Below are positions 1 to 11,856 of a stretch of 64,000 nt of DNA, piece after piece (within the stretch, counting starts at the first letter, position 1; each line of letters begins with the position of its first letter). Both the position numbers and the translations under genes were made by a program. The notes under the pieces are model-generated. The model ran no database searches. It saw only the letters and a list, made by a program, of their open reading frames with translations, and was not told the origin of the DNA. Source of the DNA: Lotus japonicus (Eukaryota; Streptophyta; Magnoliopsida; Fabales; Fabaceae); contig NC_080042.1 in the NCBI RefSeq assembly GCF_012489685.1, forward strand, positions 32,369,158 to 32,433,157, read 5' to 3'.

Positions 1-560
1 AGAGAGAATACCAAACCTTAAAAGAGTCAAACCTCTTCTCTTACTTCTCTCTTAGATTCTGAACTCCTGTGTGTTCCAACGTCCTTTCAGAACCCAAAAC
101 ACCTGAGAGTTCCAGTGCCATAAATTGTCTACACCAACTCTTTTGAGAAGAGATTTCTTGTAGAGCCAAACAATCTTGTTGATTGTGGGAGGAGTCCTGT
201 ACAATACTTGGAGAAGTCCGTGATAATACTAGGAGGAGTCCTGTACAATACTTGGAGAAGTCCGTGATAATACTTGGAGAAGTCCTGTCTAATACTTGTA
301 TTGGAGAAGTCCTTGATACTTGCTAGTGAAAATCTTGGTGGTGGCCAAGTACTGGACGTAGCCCAATCGTTTAGGGTGAACCAGTATAAATTCCTGTGTG
401 CTGATCGTTCTGCTTCATTTACTTACTTCCGCTGCACTAAACAATTTTTGAAAAGTCACCAGAACAATTTTCTTAAGAACTTATCTTCTTTTCATGAACT
501 AAAGTTTTAACAAGTAATTTTTAAGAACACAATTCAAACCCCCCCTTTCTTGTGTTACCA
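1..560 (+). repeat. 3' part of a copia/Sirevirus-like LTR (5' end off the window)
   Basis: This stretch matches, in order, the last ~600 bases of the solo LTR at 53472-55378. Shared parts include the 22-bp repeat block, a stretch near 320-400 and the C-rich end near 540. The terminal dinucleotide is CA at 559-560, after which the gypsy coding sequence begins abruptly. No primer-binding site follows, so it is a 3' LTR or a solo LTR rather than a 5' LTR. The putative 5-bp target GCTCC (561-565) cannot be verified because the other side lies outside the window. Confidence 0.75.
188..330 (+). repeat. Tandem 22-bp repeats inside the LTR
   Basis: About six units of the form ggaGAAGTCC-n-TGATAATACTT follow each other, and a 44-bp pair is itself duplicated exactly. 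The related solo LTR carries a diverged version at 54953-55125, so the block belongs to the LTR family. Confidence 0.85.
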
Positions 561-3435
561 GCTCCTTCACCATCATCGACGAGATGTGCATCTTCCTGCT
601 CAAGGCATCAGCAACTACGTTCGCCTTTCCAGGATGATATTGCAGAGTGAACTCATAATCTTTGAGAAATTCCATCCATCGACGCTGCCTCATGTTCAAC
701 TCCTTCTGCTCAAACAAGTACTTCAAGCTCTTATGATCACTGAATATGGTGAAATTGCATCCATATAAGTGATGTCTCCAAATCTTCAGCGCAAATACGA
801 TTGCAGCTAGTTCCAAGTCATGGGTTGGATAATTCTTCTCATGCACCTTCAGTTGTCTTGAAGCATAAGCAACCACCTTCCGATGTTGCATCAGCACACA
901 TCCCAAGCCTTGATATGAAGCATCACAGTATACCTCATAAGGTTCCTCTGGTTGCGGTAAGACGAGTACAGGTGACGTCGTCAACCGTTCCTTCATCGTC
1001 TAGAAACTAGTTTCGCACGCTTCAGTCCATGCAAAAGGTTGGTCCTTCCTCGTGAGTTGAGTCAACGGTCCAACAATCTTCGCGAAATTCTCGATAAAGC
1101 GACGATAGTATCCCGCTAAACCGACAAAACTTCTGATCTCAGTCACTGTCTTTGGCCGTTCCCATGACAATACGGTCTCTACCTTTGCTGGGTCCACAGC
1201 TATTCCCTCCTTAGAGATCACATGGCCTAAGAATTTTACCTCTTCGAGCCAAAACTCGCACTTATAAGGATTGGCATACAACTCCTTCTCCCTTAACACT
1301 TGTAAAACTTGTCGCAAGTGCTCTTCATGGTCTTCAGCATTCTTTGAGTAGATCAGAATATCGTCGATAAACACCACGACGAATCGATCCAAGAATGTAT
1401 GGAAAGTCATATTCATGTAAGCCATGAATATTGCCGGTGCATTTGTCACCCCAAATGGCATCACTAAGTACTCATAGTGTCCATAACGGGTTATGAATGC
1501 CGTCTTCTGGATGTCCTCGTTCTTGACCCTGATTTGATGATAACCCGACTTCAGGTCAATCTTCGAGAATATTGTAGCTCCTCGCAGTTGATCCATCAAA
1601 TCGTCAATTCTAGGTAACGGATACCTATTCTTAACGGTTACCTTGTTCAATTGTCGGTAGTCGACACATAGTCTCGATTTCCCGTCCTTCTTCTTCACTA
1701 ATAAGACTGGCGCTCCCCAAGGTGAAACACTTGGTCGAATAAATCCCTTCGACAACAGATCTTCTAGTTGGGACTTCAATTCCACTAGCTCCGCAGGTGC
1801 CATACGATATGGTGCAATCGAAATCGGCCCTGTTCCCGGTACGATGTCTATAGCAAACTCAATGTCGCGTACAGGCGGCAATCCAGGTACATCGCCAGGA
1901 AAAACATCTGCGAACTCTTTCACCACTGGAATACTATCAACTCCCGGATTCCCTTTACTCTCCAAGCTCAGCAGAACGGAATACTCTTGAGATCCCTCGT
2001 TCAAAGAGACGCCAATGTGATTGGCAGATAGATACTCAGAAAGATCCGAATCAGGAAATACCACTCTCTTTCGGTTGCAGTCCAAAAGACAATGATAGCG
2101 GGACAACCAATCCATTCCTAGGATAATATCTAGGTTCTTAAGAGTTAGGCATACTAGGTTAGCTTGGTAGATCCTATTGTTATATGTTATCGAACAATAC
2201 ATGCATGCTGAATTAGCAAGTAAAGTCTTGGCAGGAGTAGTAACTATCAGATCGAAGCTCAAAGCAGTAATAGGAAGTTTTAATCTGATCGCGCATTCCC
2301 TAGAGATAAATGAATGCGTTGCACCGGAATCAAAAAGTACGGATAGGAGGTTACCGTCAATCTCGCAGTCGCCTCTAATCAGTCCATCGACCCCCTCAGC
2401 ATCTTCACCATCCATGGTGTAGACTCTCGCCTTTGCAGCATGACGCTTCCCTCGCGCAGTGTTAACGGTTGGTTCCGCCTTTGGTACCTTGCACTGTGCC
2501 GCAGTATGCCCCAGTTTGTTACAGTTGTAGCATTGAGGTCTCGTGTCGGGACAATCACGAGCATAATGCCCTGGCTTCCCACACTTGAAGCAAGTCAGTT
2601 CCCGGTTCTGAGTCTGACCTCCTGAACCACCAGCAGCACCCACCATGGGCCTGTAAGATCCCGAAGCCGCTCCTCTACCAACAGGACGCTGATACGGCCT
2701 CCTATTTTGAAACCTTCCTCTGTTCTGAAAATTCTGAGAGCTCGACCTCATCGGCCCTCCAGTTCCAGCCCGGTTTAACCTCCAGTTCTTCATCAGCTCT
2801 ACTTCCGTGGCTTTCTCCACCAATGATTGGAATCGCATGATTCCCAGCGGCCTCACTGAGTCCTCAATATTCGGCCTCAGTCCATTGACAAAGCGCTTGC
2901 ACATATAGCGCTCATCCACGTGATCATTAAAGAATTGGAAATGCTTCGCCAAAGATTCCAGCTTCGAAGAAAATTCTGGTACAGACATACTCCCCTGACA
3001 GAGTGTCAGAAACTGCGCCTCCCTCTCATCCCGTGCACTTGTTGGAAAATACTTTTCCAAGAATGCGGTCCGGAAAGAGTTCCAGTTGATCTCTTCATGG
3101 TTAGCTTCCATGATTCCCCTGGTGCCCTTCCACCAGTACTCAGCATCACCGAGCAGAAGATAAGTCGCCATGCCCACCTTGGCACCCTCAACAGTTTGCA
3201 GTACGCCGAATATCTTCTCTATTTCCTGAATCCAGAGATCTGCTTTGTCTGGATCAGTACCACCAGAGAACTTAGGTGGGTTTAACCTCCTGAAGTCATT
3301 GAGACCTTTGTCTGGTCCAGAGTTACTTCCCTCTAAGATAGCATCTCCGCTAACTGGTTGGTATTCACCATGTTCTGTTAAGTCAAACAAACAGTTAGTA
3401 CTCATCATAAGATAGCATCTAACATAACTATACAA
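561..3435 (-). pseudogene. Ty3/gypsy gag-pol polyprotein, interrupted and truncated
   Basis: Reading from 3435 downward the frame encodes a gag domain, two CCHC zinc knuckles (about residues 283-315, [14 protein letters not shown] and [14 protein letters not shown]), an aspartic protease (FDSGATHS, about residue 365), reverse transcriptase with the VVFIDDIL active site (about residue 690), and RNase H (YCDAS...SDHKSL...ADALSRK). This order is that of the Metaviridae replication polyprotein. A TAG stop at 1000-1002 separates the end of RT from RNase H in the same frame. RNase H ends at the copia LTR junction near 561, so integrase and any chromodomain are missing from this window. The long LTR and single-frame gag-pol fit a Tekay/Del-type chromovirus, but the diagnostic chromodomain cannot be seen. 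Relic, not a host gene. Confidence 0.92.
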
Positions 3436-3567
3436 TATGATTAAGCAATAACTTCAATCAATTCTAAGCGAAAAATCGCTTGCAGACAATCAATTTTTAC
3501 TCTTTGCAGAGTCACACAACCTAGCACAGAAGACCTATTTCCCAAAGATTCCCGAAAGACTCGACAA

Positions 3568-3579
3568 GCTCTGATACCA
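3568..3579 (-). promoter_or_regulatory. Primer-binding site of the gypsy element
   Basis: The minus strand reads TGGTATCAGAGC, complementary to the 3' end of initiator methionine tRNA. It lies three bases inside the LTR end at 3583, the standard position for priming minus-strand DNA synthesis. Confidence 0.9.
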
Positions 3580-3582
3580 CAA

Positions 3583-6500
3583 TGTAACACCCCGATTTCG
3601 GTGGCGTCACTTTAGTAACCAAAAATAAACTTGATGCGGAAAAACGTGAATATTTTTTTTCGATAATAACTAAGACAAGACTGAATTAAATAAAACCCAA
3701 ATGCGAAAAGTAATAAAGCTAATATACAATATATATATATACAGCCCCCGCTGTAAGTAGCAACCTCGTCACGAGTAAACCTCCAGCGACGGGTAATAGA
3801 AGAGTAGCGCCCGTAGGCAATAGGTACAAACCGAATGAAAGGTAAGTGTCCGCAACACTATCCCTCAAAACTGAGAATAAGCTGACCCAATGGCCTGAAA
3901 ATAAGACCTCCTAAGTCCAACCAACTCTCTGTGATTCCCGTAAGGCAACCACACAAAAAGCTATAGGCGGAACTACCCTGTCCCCCAAAGAAACAAATGA
4001 AGCAAAGACTGTCAGAGCTAAACTCTACTCCTACACTAATCCTAACTCGAGGAGCTCATACCAACACTCAAAACTATGTGCTAGCATGATCGTCGTCTGA
4101 ATCAGAATCCAGGACGACCTAGTCTAAGTACACCATCCGTCCTCCTCTCGCTACCGCAATGCGCTCCTGTTCCAGTATCTCAACTCTAGTTCCCCCCGAA
4201 GGGTGAACCATCATGATCTAGTCCGCCGTGGACATCTGACAAAGGGCGTTTGTCCGCCAAAGCACACACAGAAGACGCGAGGGTCAACTCCAAAGAATTA
4301 TGTAAATAATAACATCGATAGATACAGATAATAGAATAGCCACTTAGGCTTATAGCTAGGGATAACATCCTAGGGTTACATATTCCATAACGAACATAAA
4401 TGACAATAAAAACACTTAACATGTTCCAAATAGGATTAACAGATAACAATCACATTCGACAACTAAGTCAGTATGCATGTTGCATGAAATGATATGCAGG
4501 TTAACCCAGTCAACCAATATGCAATCCGGAACGGATGGACATCAACGGATCAGCCCTAGCACCAGCCACGGTGGGACCATTTCGGCCCGCGTGCCTCTTA
4601 TTCCAACGACAGCGGTAGTCAGATCAGCCGTAACCTGTAGGTCTGCCATTTCGGTCTGCTACAAGAGACGTCTACAGACGCTCTTACACGGAAATCCGAG
4701 TCTTATGACCATTTTGGAATCCGACGAGGTCCAGAGTACGTCCTGTGTTAATACCTCATTAATGTTGCATGAATGCAGGATGATTAGACAAACAACGTCT
4801 CCGAATCTCACTCGACACGTCGCCACGTGTTCTAGGTAAATCAAAGTCTCTAAAAGCTTACCCTAAGGTAAAGTCGATTCTGCGACAAAAGACACTTCTT
4901 CACAACAACACATAATCCACGATGATCTCCAAATCATCCGACTCATCTCAATCCGATGGTCACAACTGCTCAACGAGCACAGAGTATCACACTCTCGGAA
5001 ACTAACGGTTTCCCGGACTTATCCCCAGGATAGCCCAACAACATATAGCTGCTCCAACAGCACAAGAACATCGACCTACTCAACACTTCTCAACTTCCTC
5101 AACGATTGGATCCGACGACACTTCTCGTTTTCCAAAAACTAAGATTTGCATCCAAAGCTTCCTTTCGAGTTTATTATCTTTATTTAAAGATTTAGAGGTT
5201 GTTTAATGTCTTATGAGTTTTCTTTTCAAAGTAATGACCTTTTTAGTCTTATCGCAAATCCTATAAGTTCTCGGGATCTCTAAATCCCCAAATGACTCCA
5301 GAGAATGTCTCGATCCTTACGCATCATAACAAGGTCCGAATCTCATTCGTCCTATCAAACTTTCTTAAAACTCTCAAAATAAAATCGGCATGACCTGCCC
5401 GCTATTCTCACCATTCAGAATCTCGGATCTCATTGCATAAGTATAAATAACTCAGCACAACCAATCAACATGTCATATATCAATATATTAAGCAATGACC
5501 ACATAGCACTTAGCATATAAGGCATGCACCACACATCCTAAATTACCCAATTAGCACTTAGCATGTAATTCACTCATCAAAACATTCAGTAGATGCATCA
5601 TCTACATTGTCAGCCGAAGCCTCAGAAAACATTTTCCAATCACACACAATCCAGTGCATAAACAGTAAACAATGTCGAAAACATCGACCCTAAGCATTAA
5701 CTAGAGATTCAGTGAGAAGCCCTCACCTGTAGGTTCTCCAGAGTTATCTCCTAAAGTTCCTTCACAATCAAAGCCTTGCTCCGCTGGAAATTCCTCAAAA
5801 TCACCTTTAGAGCAAAACCACATAAATACTATCAGAATCTATCGGAAACTAAGCTATCAATACATCACTAAGGTTACACGAAGTAATCTATACTCTAAGG
5901 TACGATAATCTAGCGCGAAAGACAAGTTTTCGGAAAAGGAAATTTTCCTCCTCCTCCCCCTATAGGCTCGACCACTTTAGGTAATTAGGAGACTCGATTT
6001 TTCTTCGATCAAACTTGGTTCCTATGCTATCATTAGCCGTAACTAAGGTTATTCTGAACTCGGAAAAATTATCGGATCAAAAACTGTCGCAGGGGTATTT
6101 TGGTCATGATTTTTAACTTAGAAATTTCAAAACTGAAATCCCAAAAACCAAATTTTGCAGGGACGTCACCAACGACGTTTATAACAACTAATCATACTAG
6201 CACTAAGCTAAGGCGATAGTTTTTAGCCTAAAGGTTGAAGCTTTACCTCAAAAACTCCAAAAATGGGTATTTTAGGCTAAATTTGATTCCGACGGAATTC
6301 CGGCGACATAACGGAAAATCTAATCCGGCAGAAGTGATCTTGGGCACATAAAGAAGAGGTTTAGAATCAGAAATGAAAGATTCAGGATAGTTTTGCAAAA
6401 ACCCATAAACTATCAGCTCAGAAAAGTCTACAGAAAAGCTATGGAAAAAGCGATCAGAGGTAAGGATTAGCGACTATACCTCGAAACCTTGAAGCAGCAA

Positions 6501-7340
6501 CTAACGGATCAACGATCAAGCAAGTAATGAAGAAAATTCTTCTTCTTTCTTCCTTGGTGAAGCTCGCGGCCTTGAGGAGAGAAAATGGAGGAGTTTTGTG
6601 TTTTTTTCTCACTTGTTTGCTATATATAGAAGATGGAAATTCGCGGGAAAATGAAAGTTTCGCGAATCTGATTTTTCCGGCGTCATTCTTCGTGAATTAA
6701 TAGATATGTTTTGGCAAAAGAATTCCAAAACTATAAAGAGGTCTCCTTGTATTTTTGGCAACTAATGCATAGTCGGTATAAAACTATTTTACCCGATAAG
6801 TTGCTTTTTGCATCGGATGTCGGAATAGAAAACTTCCTTCTGAAGAAAGATTGAAATCATCAAGAGAAATGGGTGTACGCGTGCAGAATCTTCATTTGAA
6901 GCTCTGAATAGAAAAATTCTTCGTTGTCGGTTGATTCTAGGGTTTTGAAATACCAGGGATTCGGTTTCGGCAAACTTCCGATGATTGGAATCGGACGTTC
7001 GTAGATCCTAGAGTTTCGCCTCGAAACGATTTTGATATATGGAAAAAGAGAAGTTCTAACATTTCTCTGAAGATTTTTGCACTAAAATCCTACAGTGTTC
7101 CAAGGGTGGAACATAGTGTTATTTCCTAAGATTCTTGTCCTAGGTTTTAAAGCGAATATTAGTCGTGCTATAACCTAAATCGACTTCGATACAATCCTCA
7201 GACTTTTCCTGAACTTTCTCCTTCATATATTTATTTCATTTAATAAACTTTTGTTCAGGTTTCCCTTCGCATTACATCAACCCTAATCGTGAATAAGAAG
7301 TTTATTCACTTAGCATAAGTTTAAAAACTTGGGCCTTACA
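3583..7340 (-). repeat. 5' LTR of the gypsy element (3,758 bp)
   Basis: On the minus strand it begins TGTAAGGCCC at 7340 and ends GGTGTTACA at 3583, so it has TG...CA ends and abuts the primer-binding site. The 3' LTR is not in the window. There is no long ORF. A short relic frame with an acidic end near 4090-4260 (minus) matches the ORF in the LTR relic at 51186-52720. The base next to the outer end is TGCAA (7341-7345), the candidate target duplication. Length and ends fit long-LTR chromoviruses. Confidence 0.85.
6621..6628 (-). promoter_or_regulatory. Candidate TATA box of the gypsy LTR
   Basis: TATATATA lies on the minus strand. It is followed downstream (6600 to 6540) by a pyrimidine-rich leader with CTCC and TCTTC runs like a plant 5' UTR. 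If used, transcription would start near 6595 and leave a leader of about 3 kb to the gag start. Confidence 0.5.
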
Positions 7341-7472
7341 TGCAATAATATAAAATAAGACGTACATAGCATAGAGAAACATATTAAACAGTGCAGTAAA
7401 ATGAGTAGCAACATAAGTGCAATAATTTAGCAACTGAAACTGTTTGAAAAAGGTTAAGGTAGAAAATGGCCA

Positions 7473-7841
7473 TTAGCCAAAACGATTGAGCATCTGTTCA
7501 ATATTTGACGAGAGGTTCAGGAAGAGTTGATTGATGTAGTCTTTGTGGTTGTTGAAGTCCTCTCTGCTGACAAATTGGTTTGCCAAAGACTGTTCTTGAT
7601 CATCATTTCCTTCTAGATCTTGTTCGCCTTCATGTTCATCATCGTCCTCCGTGGGGGCCTTGGTTTGTTCAGAAACATGATCCTTTACTGGTGGAGTTTT
7701 AACACAGCATTCACCATCTTCAATAAGTGGTGCTTTTTCCTTGATCATTTGAAACTTCTCAGGATGTAGTATCGACTCGGGTGTATCGGGGTGTATGAGC
7801 ACATACACCCAGTTGCCCAAGAGGATAATCAGGGCAGTCAA
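7473..7841 (-). pseudogene. Acidic hypothetical ORF fragment, probably retroelement-derived
   Basis: A 122-aa open frame with a strongly acidic middle (EDDDEHEGEQDLEG) and a helical, leucine-rich end (residues ~95-120). No catalytic motif is visible. It sits just outside the gypsy LTR and beside a gag remnant on the same strand. Composition resembles C-terminal parts of plant retroelement accessory ORFs, but I cannot name the family. The start codon is not convincing, so it may be a downstream exon or a broken end. Confidence 0.3.
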
Positions 7842-8159
7842 TCAATTCTGCAAGGAAAATGGTGCAGTGCCCACATAGCCTTCTGTTGCGCACAGTTTCC
7901 ATTGCTCTCAGTCAGGAACTCTGCTGGCTTGAAGATTATAGACATAGCCCACATCGGATGGTTTTCTCCAAGATACAGAGACTTGATGATCATGAGCTCT
8001 TTCAATGCGCTTGGTCAGACGAGCCTGAAAATATTGAAGGTTTCCTCAGCTCCCTTCTTTCCAGTCGCCAATGTCTCCTTCTAATCTCCGGTCGGGGCTG
8101 AGCGGCGGTTATCTTGTCGGCGCTCTTATCGTTGGCGGTCCCCTTGCTGGCGGTCTTCC

Positions 8160-8540
8160 TGGCATCGATCGCCTCGATCATACTGCTATGAGCGTCCTGC
8201 CTTGATCAGCTTTTCAATTTCTCTCTTTAGAGTGATGCAGTCATCAGTGTCATGGCCCGCCGAGCGGTGGTACTCGCACGATCTAGTCTTCTCTACTGCC
8301 ACTCATGGCAGACGCACCTCCCGCTCGACCTCGGCAACCACATGCGTTGCTTTGACCTCACGAAGCAAGTCTGTCAAGTGTGCACTCAGGTCCTTGTGCG
8401 CCTCCTCTCGCCGGCGTGATCCTTGCTGCTGCCAGGGGCGACGTCGCTCAAACTGTCTTTCTTCGGATATAGCTGCTCCTTCACGTATTTCTCTGACGAC
8501 TAACCTTTCTTCTCCCTTCGCTTAATGCTTTCACCTTTTT
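8160..8540 (-). pseudogene. Remnant of a Tat/Ogre-type gypsy gag
   Basis: On the minus strand one frame reads through an Arg/Glu-rich stretch into a motif of the form CEYHRSAGHDTDDC followed by LKREIEKLIKAG. This Cys-His, HDT-(D/E)-(D/E)-C and LKxEIExLI arrangement is typical of gag proteins of Tat-lineage gypsy elements. The frame is interrupted on both sides and no protease or RT follows. It is a fragment with no predicted function, unrelated to the chromovirus-like element at 561-7340. Confidence 0.55.
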
Positions 8541-9456
8541 CCCGTCCTTTCCCGTCCTTCTTTGGTCAGTTTGCAAATTTGATGTTGACAACTTGTCATT
8601 TTCCCTTGTTGGTCAGCGTGTCTTTAGCAAAAGTAACATAGTCTTCATGTGATTTGATTTGAATGTAAGTCAATTGGTTGCAATCTAACTTTGTCTTTGG
8701 CGCTCAAAATTTGTCTTCAATATTTCTGACTGATGAGTTGGCATTGGACGGTCAGAGCAAATGTGTCTTGACTTGAATGAGTTTGCTTGTCAAACAGTCT
8801 TGTGAATTCTGAAGCTTTTTCTTTTTGTGATGATTGAACGTTGAAGCATATTGAACGAATTTAATTTCTCCTGAAATTCAAATGATTTAAGAAGCTTAGT
8901 TGACAATAGAAGTGCTTCTATCAAAATTGTTATGATGAAAATAAGATTTTAAAAACGTTATAATGCATTTGAACTTAACATATATACCCGTCTTAGCTCA
9001 TAGAATCATTTTCTCAGTCAAAGTGTCAAGCTTGGACTTTAAATAGAAGACCTTCATTTCATCTATTCAGCCAAGGTCATTTAGCCTTGTTCCCACACTC
9101 CTTTTTCTGTCTATCCCAACATCAATTTTTATGTTGTTCCGTCAAAAGAATGTCAATTTCTTGTTCTGAATAAGATTAAATTTCAATAAAGAAGTTTTTT
9201 TCCTTTTCGTTTCTATAACCAGCTTTACAAGCATGAAACATATAAACACCGGTATGTGCCGTTTTTTAATCATATCAAAATTTCAATTTCTAAACCTCTG
9301 TCAATATGAAATGGAGATTGCAATATAATCCAATTGAATAGAGAGATTAATAGAGTGGCCTTAAAATTAAGACAAGGTGTTCATGTCCAAGAGAAGAACC
9401 GCACAAGCATCACAAACCACTTTTCCATTGATTCCAGCAGTTGAAGCAGTCACACT
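8541..9456. other. Intergenic, no gene seen
   Basis: AT-rich sequence with short frames only. I see no protein motif, terminal repeat or RNA gene. Confidence 0.6.
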
Positions 9457-9973
9457 TGAAATTCTGATTCACGCACATGACAAATGTTCTACACAATATG
9501 TCTAGGACATTCACGCACAGGACAAATGTTCAACATAATATTCAGGACAACGTGTATAACGTACATGAGATAAATCACAAGTGCAACACAATATTAAAAT
9601 AGCAAAACAATAAAGAAGAACATAGAGGAATCGGTAACCCAGTTCGGTGCAACATCACCTACATCTGGAGGGTATCAATCCGAGAAAGATAATTCACCAT
9701 TATAGAGAATCAAGTACACAAGGTCTTAGATGAAGAACCCCTGTTCAAGGCACTTTCTTACCTATTCCTACCAGTGGCTTATTACTTAGAACTCTCCCTA
9801 AGTATAAGATCCCTCTCACTTTCTCTCACAATAACTGCGACATGATTGAATATACAAAACAATATAAAGATGAAGAGATTACAACTCAACTAAAACAAAC
9901 CAACTCTATGCCTTATAATAATCAATGATGGAAGAAGAGTGGTGTATAAATAACAATGGACTCACAGAGAAAC

Positions 9974-10199
9974 TGTCTTGGACACCACATCTTTCACCCA
10001 AAACCTTAAGGCATTAGGTTTATGGGTCACATCTCTTATAAAGTCTTCTCCTCACCCAAACTTAACCAATGTGGGACTCCAACTCCGCACTTGAATTCTC
10101 AACAATCTCCCCCTCAAGTGCGAGTCACCTCCACATTACCATGGGCCCCCTCCGCGCGGAAGCATATCCACCCTTGCACCGTCGTTCGCTTCACCGCAT
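9974..10199 (-). repeat. Inverted TRIM LTR and partial internal segment at the left end of the array
   Basis: 9974-10104 is an LTR of the first type in reverse orientation, 131 bp, lacking about 40 bp near its end. 10105-10199 is the reverse complement of the 3' half of the second internal type. It is joined directly to the first forward LTR at 10200. Confidence 0.85.
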
Positions 10200-10933
10200 T
10201 GTTGAGAATTCAAGTGCGGAGTTGGAGTCCCACATTGGTTAAGTTTGGGTGAGGAGAAGACTTTATAAGAGATGTGACCCATAAACCTAATTCCTTAAGG
10301 TTTTGTGTTAAGATGTGGTGTCCAAGATCTCCTGGTGTCTTGCTTCTCGGCCCACGGGCTCCCTTGTCTCCCCCAGCAAGTGGTATCAGAGCCGATGGTT
10401 CGTGGGACCATGACGGCTCCTTGTGTCGAAAGTCTTCCTAGCAGTGTGGCTAGGCGGCGGGTTCCGTTGGCAGCGAACGGTCATGCAAGGTGGATAGCTT
10501 CCGCGGACGGGAGGACTATGGGTGATGTGGTTGAGGGACTCACACTTGAGGGGGAGATTGTTGGAATCAAGTGTTGGAGTCAAGTCCCACATCGGAGAAG
10601 TCAAGGTGAGAGGGAGAGTTTATAAGAGATGTGACCCATAAACCTAATGCCTTAAGGTTTTGGGTTAAGATGTGGTGTCCAAGATCTCCTTGGTGTTTCC
10701 CCTCAGCCTTACCCCATGGGTCCTCGCCGTGACTCTCCCCAACAAGTGGTATCAGAGCCGATGGTTGGTGTAGCCATGGTTACGGCTCCTTGTGTCGAAA
10801 GTCTTCCCAGCAGTGTGGCTAGGCGGCGGGTTCCGTTGACGCGGTGAAGCGAACGGCGGTGCAAGGGTGGATATGCTTCCGCGCGGAGGGGGGCCATGGC
10901 AATGTGGAGGTGACTCACACTTGAGGGGGAGAT
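10200..10933 (+). repeat. TRIM array repeat unit 1 (LTRa-intA-LTRb-intB)
   Basis: LTRa 10200-10378, internal A 10379-10558, LTRb 10559-10744, internal B 10745-10933. Internals A and B share the PBS end and the GTGTGGCTAGGCGGCGGG core but differ elsewhere. The two LTR types share their 3' two thirds and differ in the first 60 bases. Confidence 0.85.
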
Positions 10934-11677
10934 TGTTGAGAATTCAAGTGCGGAGTTGGAGTCCCACATTGGTTAAGTTTGGGTGAGGAGAAGACTTTAT
11001 AAGAGATGTGACCCATAAACCTAATGCCTTAAGGTTTTGGGTTAAGATGTGGTGTCCAAGATCTCCTTGGTGTCTCCTCTCGGCCTTGGCCTATGAGTTC
11101 TCACCGTGACTCTCCCCCACAAGTGATGGTATCAGAGCCGATAGTTCGTGGGACCATGACAGCTCCTTGTGTCGAAAGTCTTCCTAGCAGTGTGGCTAGG
11201 CGGCGGGTTCCGTTGGCAGCGAACGACGGTGCAAGGTGGATAGCTTCCGCGGACGGGAGGACTATGGGTGATGTGGTTGAGGGACTCACACTTGAGGGGA
11301 AGATTGTTAGAATCAAGTGTTTGAGTCAAGTCCCACATCGGAGAAGTCAAGGTGAGAGGGAGAGTTTATAAGAGATGTGACCCATAAACCTAATGCCTTA
11401 AGGTTTTGGGTTAAGATGTTGTGTCTAAGATCTCCTTGGTGTTTCCCCTCAGCCTTGCCCCATGGGTCCTCGCCGTGACTCTCCCCAACAAGTGGTATCA
11501 GAGCCGATGGTTGGTGTAGCCATGGTTACGGCTCCTTGTGTCGAAAGTCTTCCTAGCGGTGTGGCTAGGCGGCGGGTTCCGTTGACGCGGTGAAGCGAGC
11601 GGCGGTGCAAGATTGGATAAGCTTCCGCGGAGGGGGGCCATGATAATGTGGAGGTGACTCGCACTTGAGGGGGAGAT
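10934..11677 (+). repeat. TRIM array repeat unit 2 (LTRa-intA-LTRb-intB)
   Basis: LTRa 10934-11121, internal A 11122-11304, LTRb 11305-11490, internal B 11491-11677. It repeats unit 1 in the same order with scattered substitutions. The PBS of its first internal segment is displaced by three extra bases (TGA at 11124-11126). Confidence 0.85.
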
Positions 11678-11856
11678 TGTTGAGAATTCAAGTGCGGAGT
11701 TGGAGTCTCACATTGGTTAAGTTTGGGTGAGGAGAAGACTTTATAAGAGATGTGACCCATAAACCTAATGCCTTAAGGTTTTTGGTTAAGATGTGGTGTC
11801 CAAGATCTCTTGGTGTCTTGCTTCTCGGCCCATGGGCTCCCCTGTCTCCCCCAACA
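11678..11856 (+). repeat. Terminal TRIM LTRa
   Basis: Starts TGTTGAGAATTC and ends CCCCCAACA, directly followed by the right copy of GAAAC. Closest in layout to the LTR at 10200-10378. Confidence 0.85.

Larger units (their letters stand above)
9974..11856 (+). mobile_element. TRIM retrotransposon array with alternating LTR types (TSD GAAAC)
   Basis: Five direct LTRs of 179-188 bp alternate with four internal segments of about 180 bp, preceded by an inverted LTR plus partial internal segment. Each internal segment starts with AG, then TGGTATCAGAGC (PBS at 10381, 10747, 11127, 11493), and ends with a GAGGGGGAGA-type polypurine tract. There is no coding capacity, which is the definition of a terminal-repeat retrotransposon in miniature. 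GAAAC at 9969-9973 and 11857-11861 flanks the whole block. LTRs 1, 3 and 5 are one type (starting TGTTGAGAATTC), 2 and 4 another (starting TGTTGGAATC or TGTTAGAATC). Confidence 0.88.

Noticed and set aside
7859..8525. Plus-strand ORFs of 80-107 aa
   Set aside because: They are shadows of the minus-strand gag remnant, whose HDTDDC motif is the recognisable signal. The plus translations show no domain.
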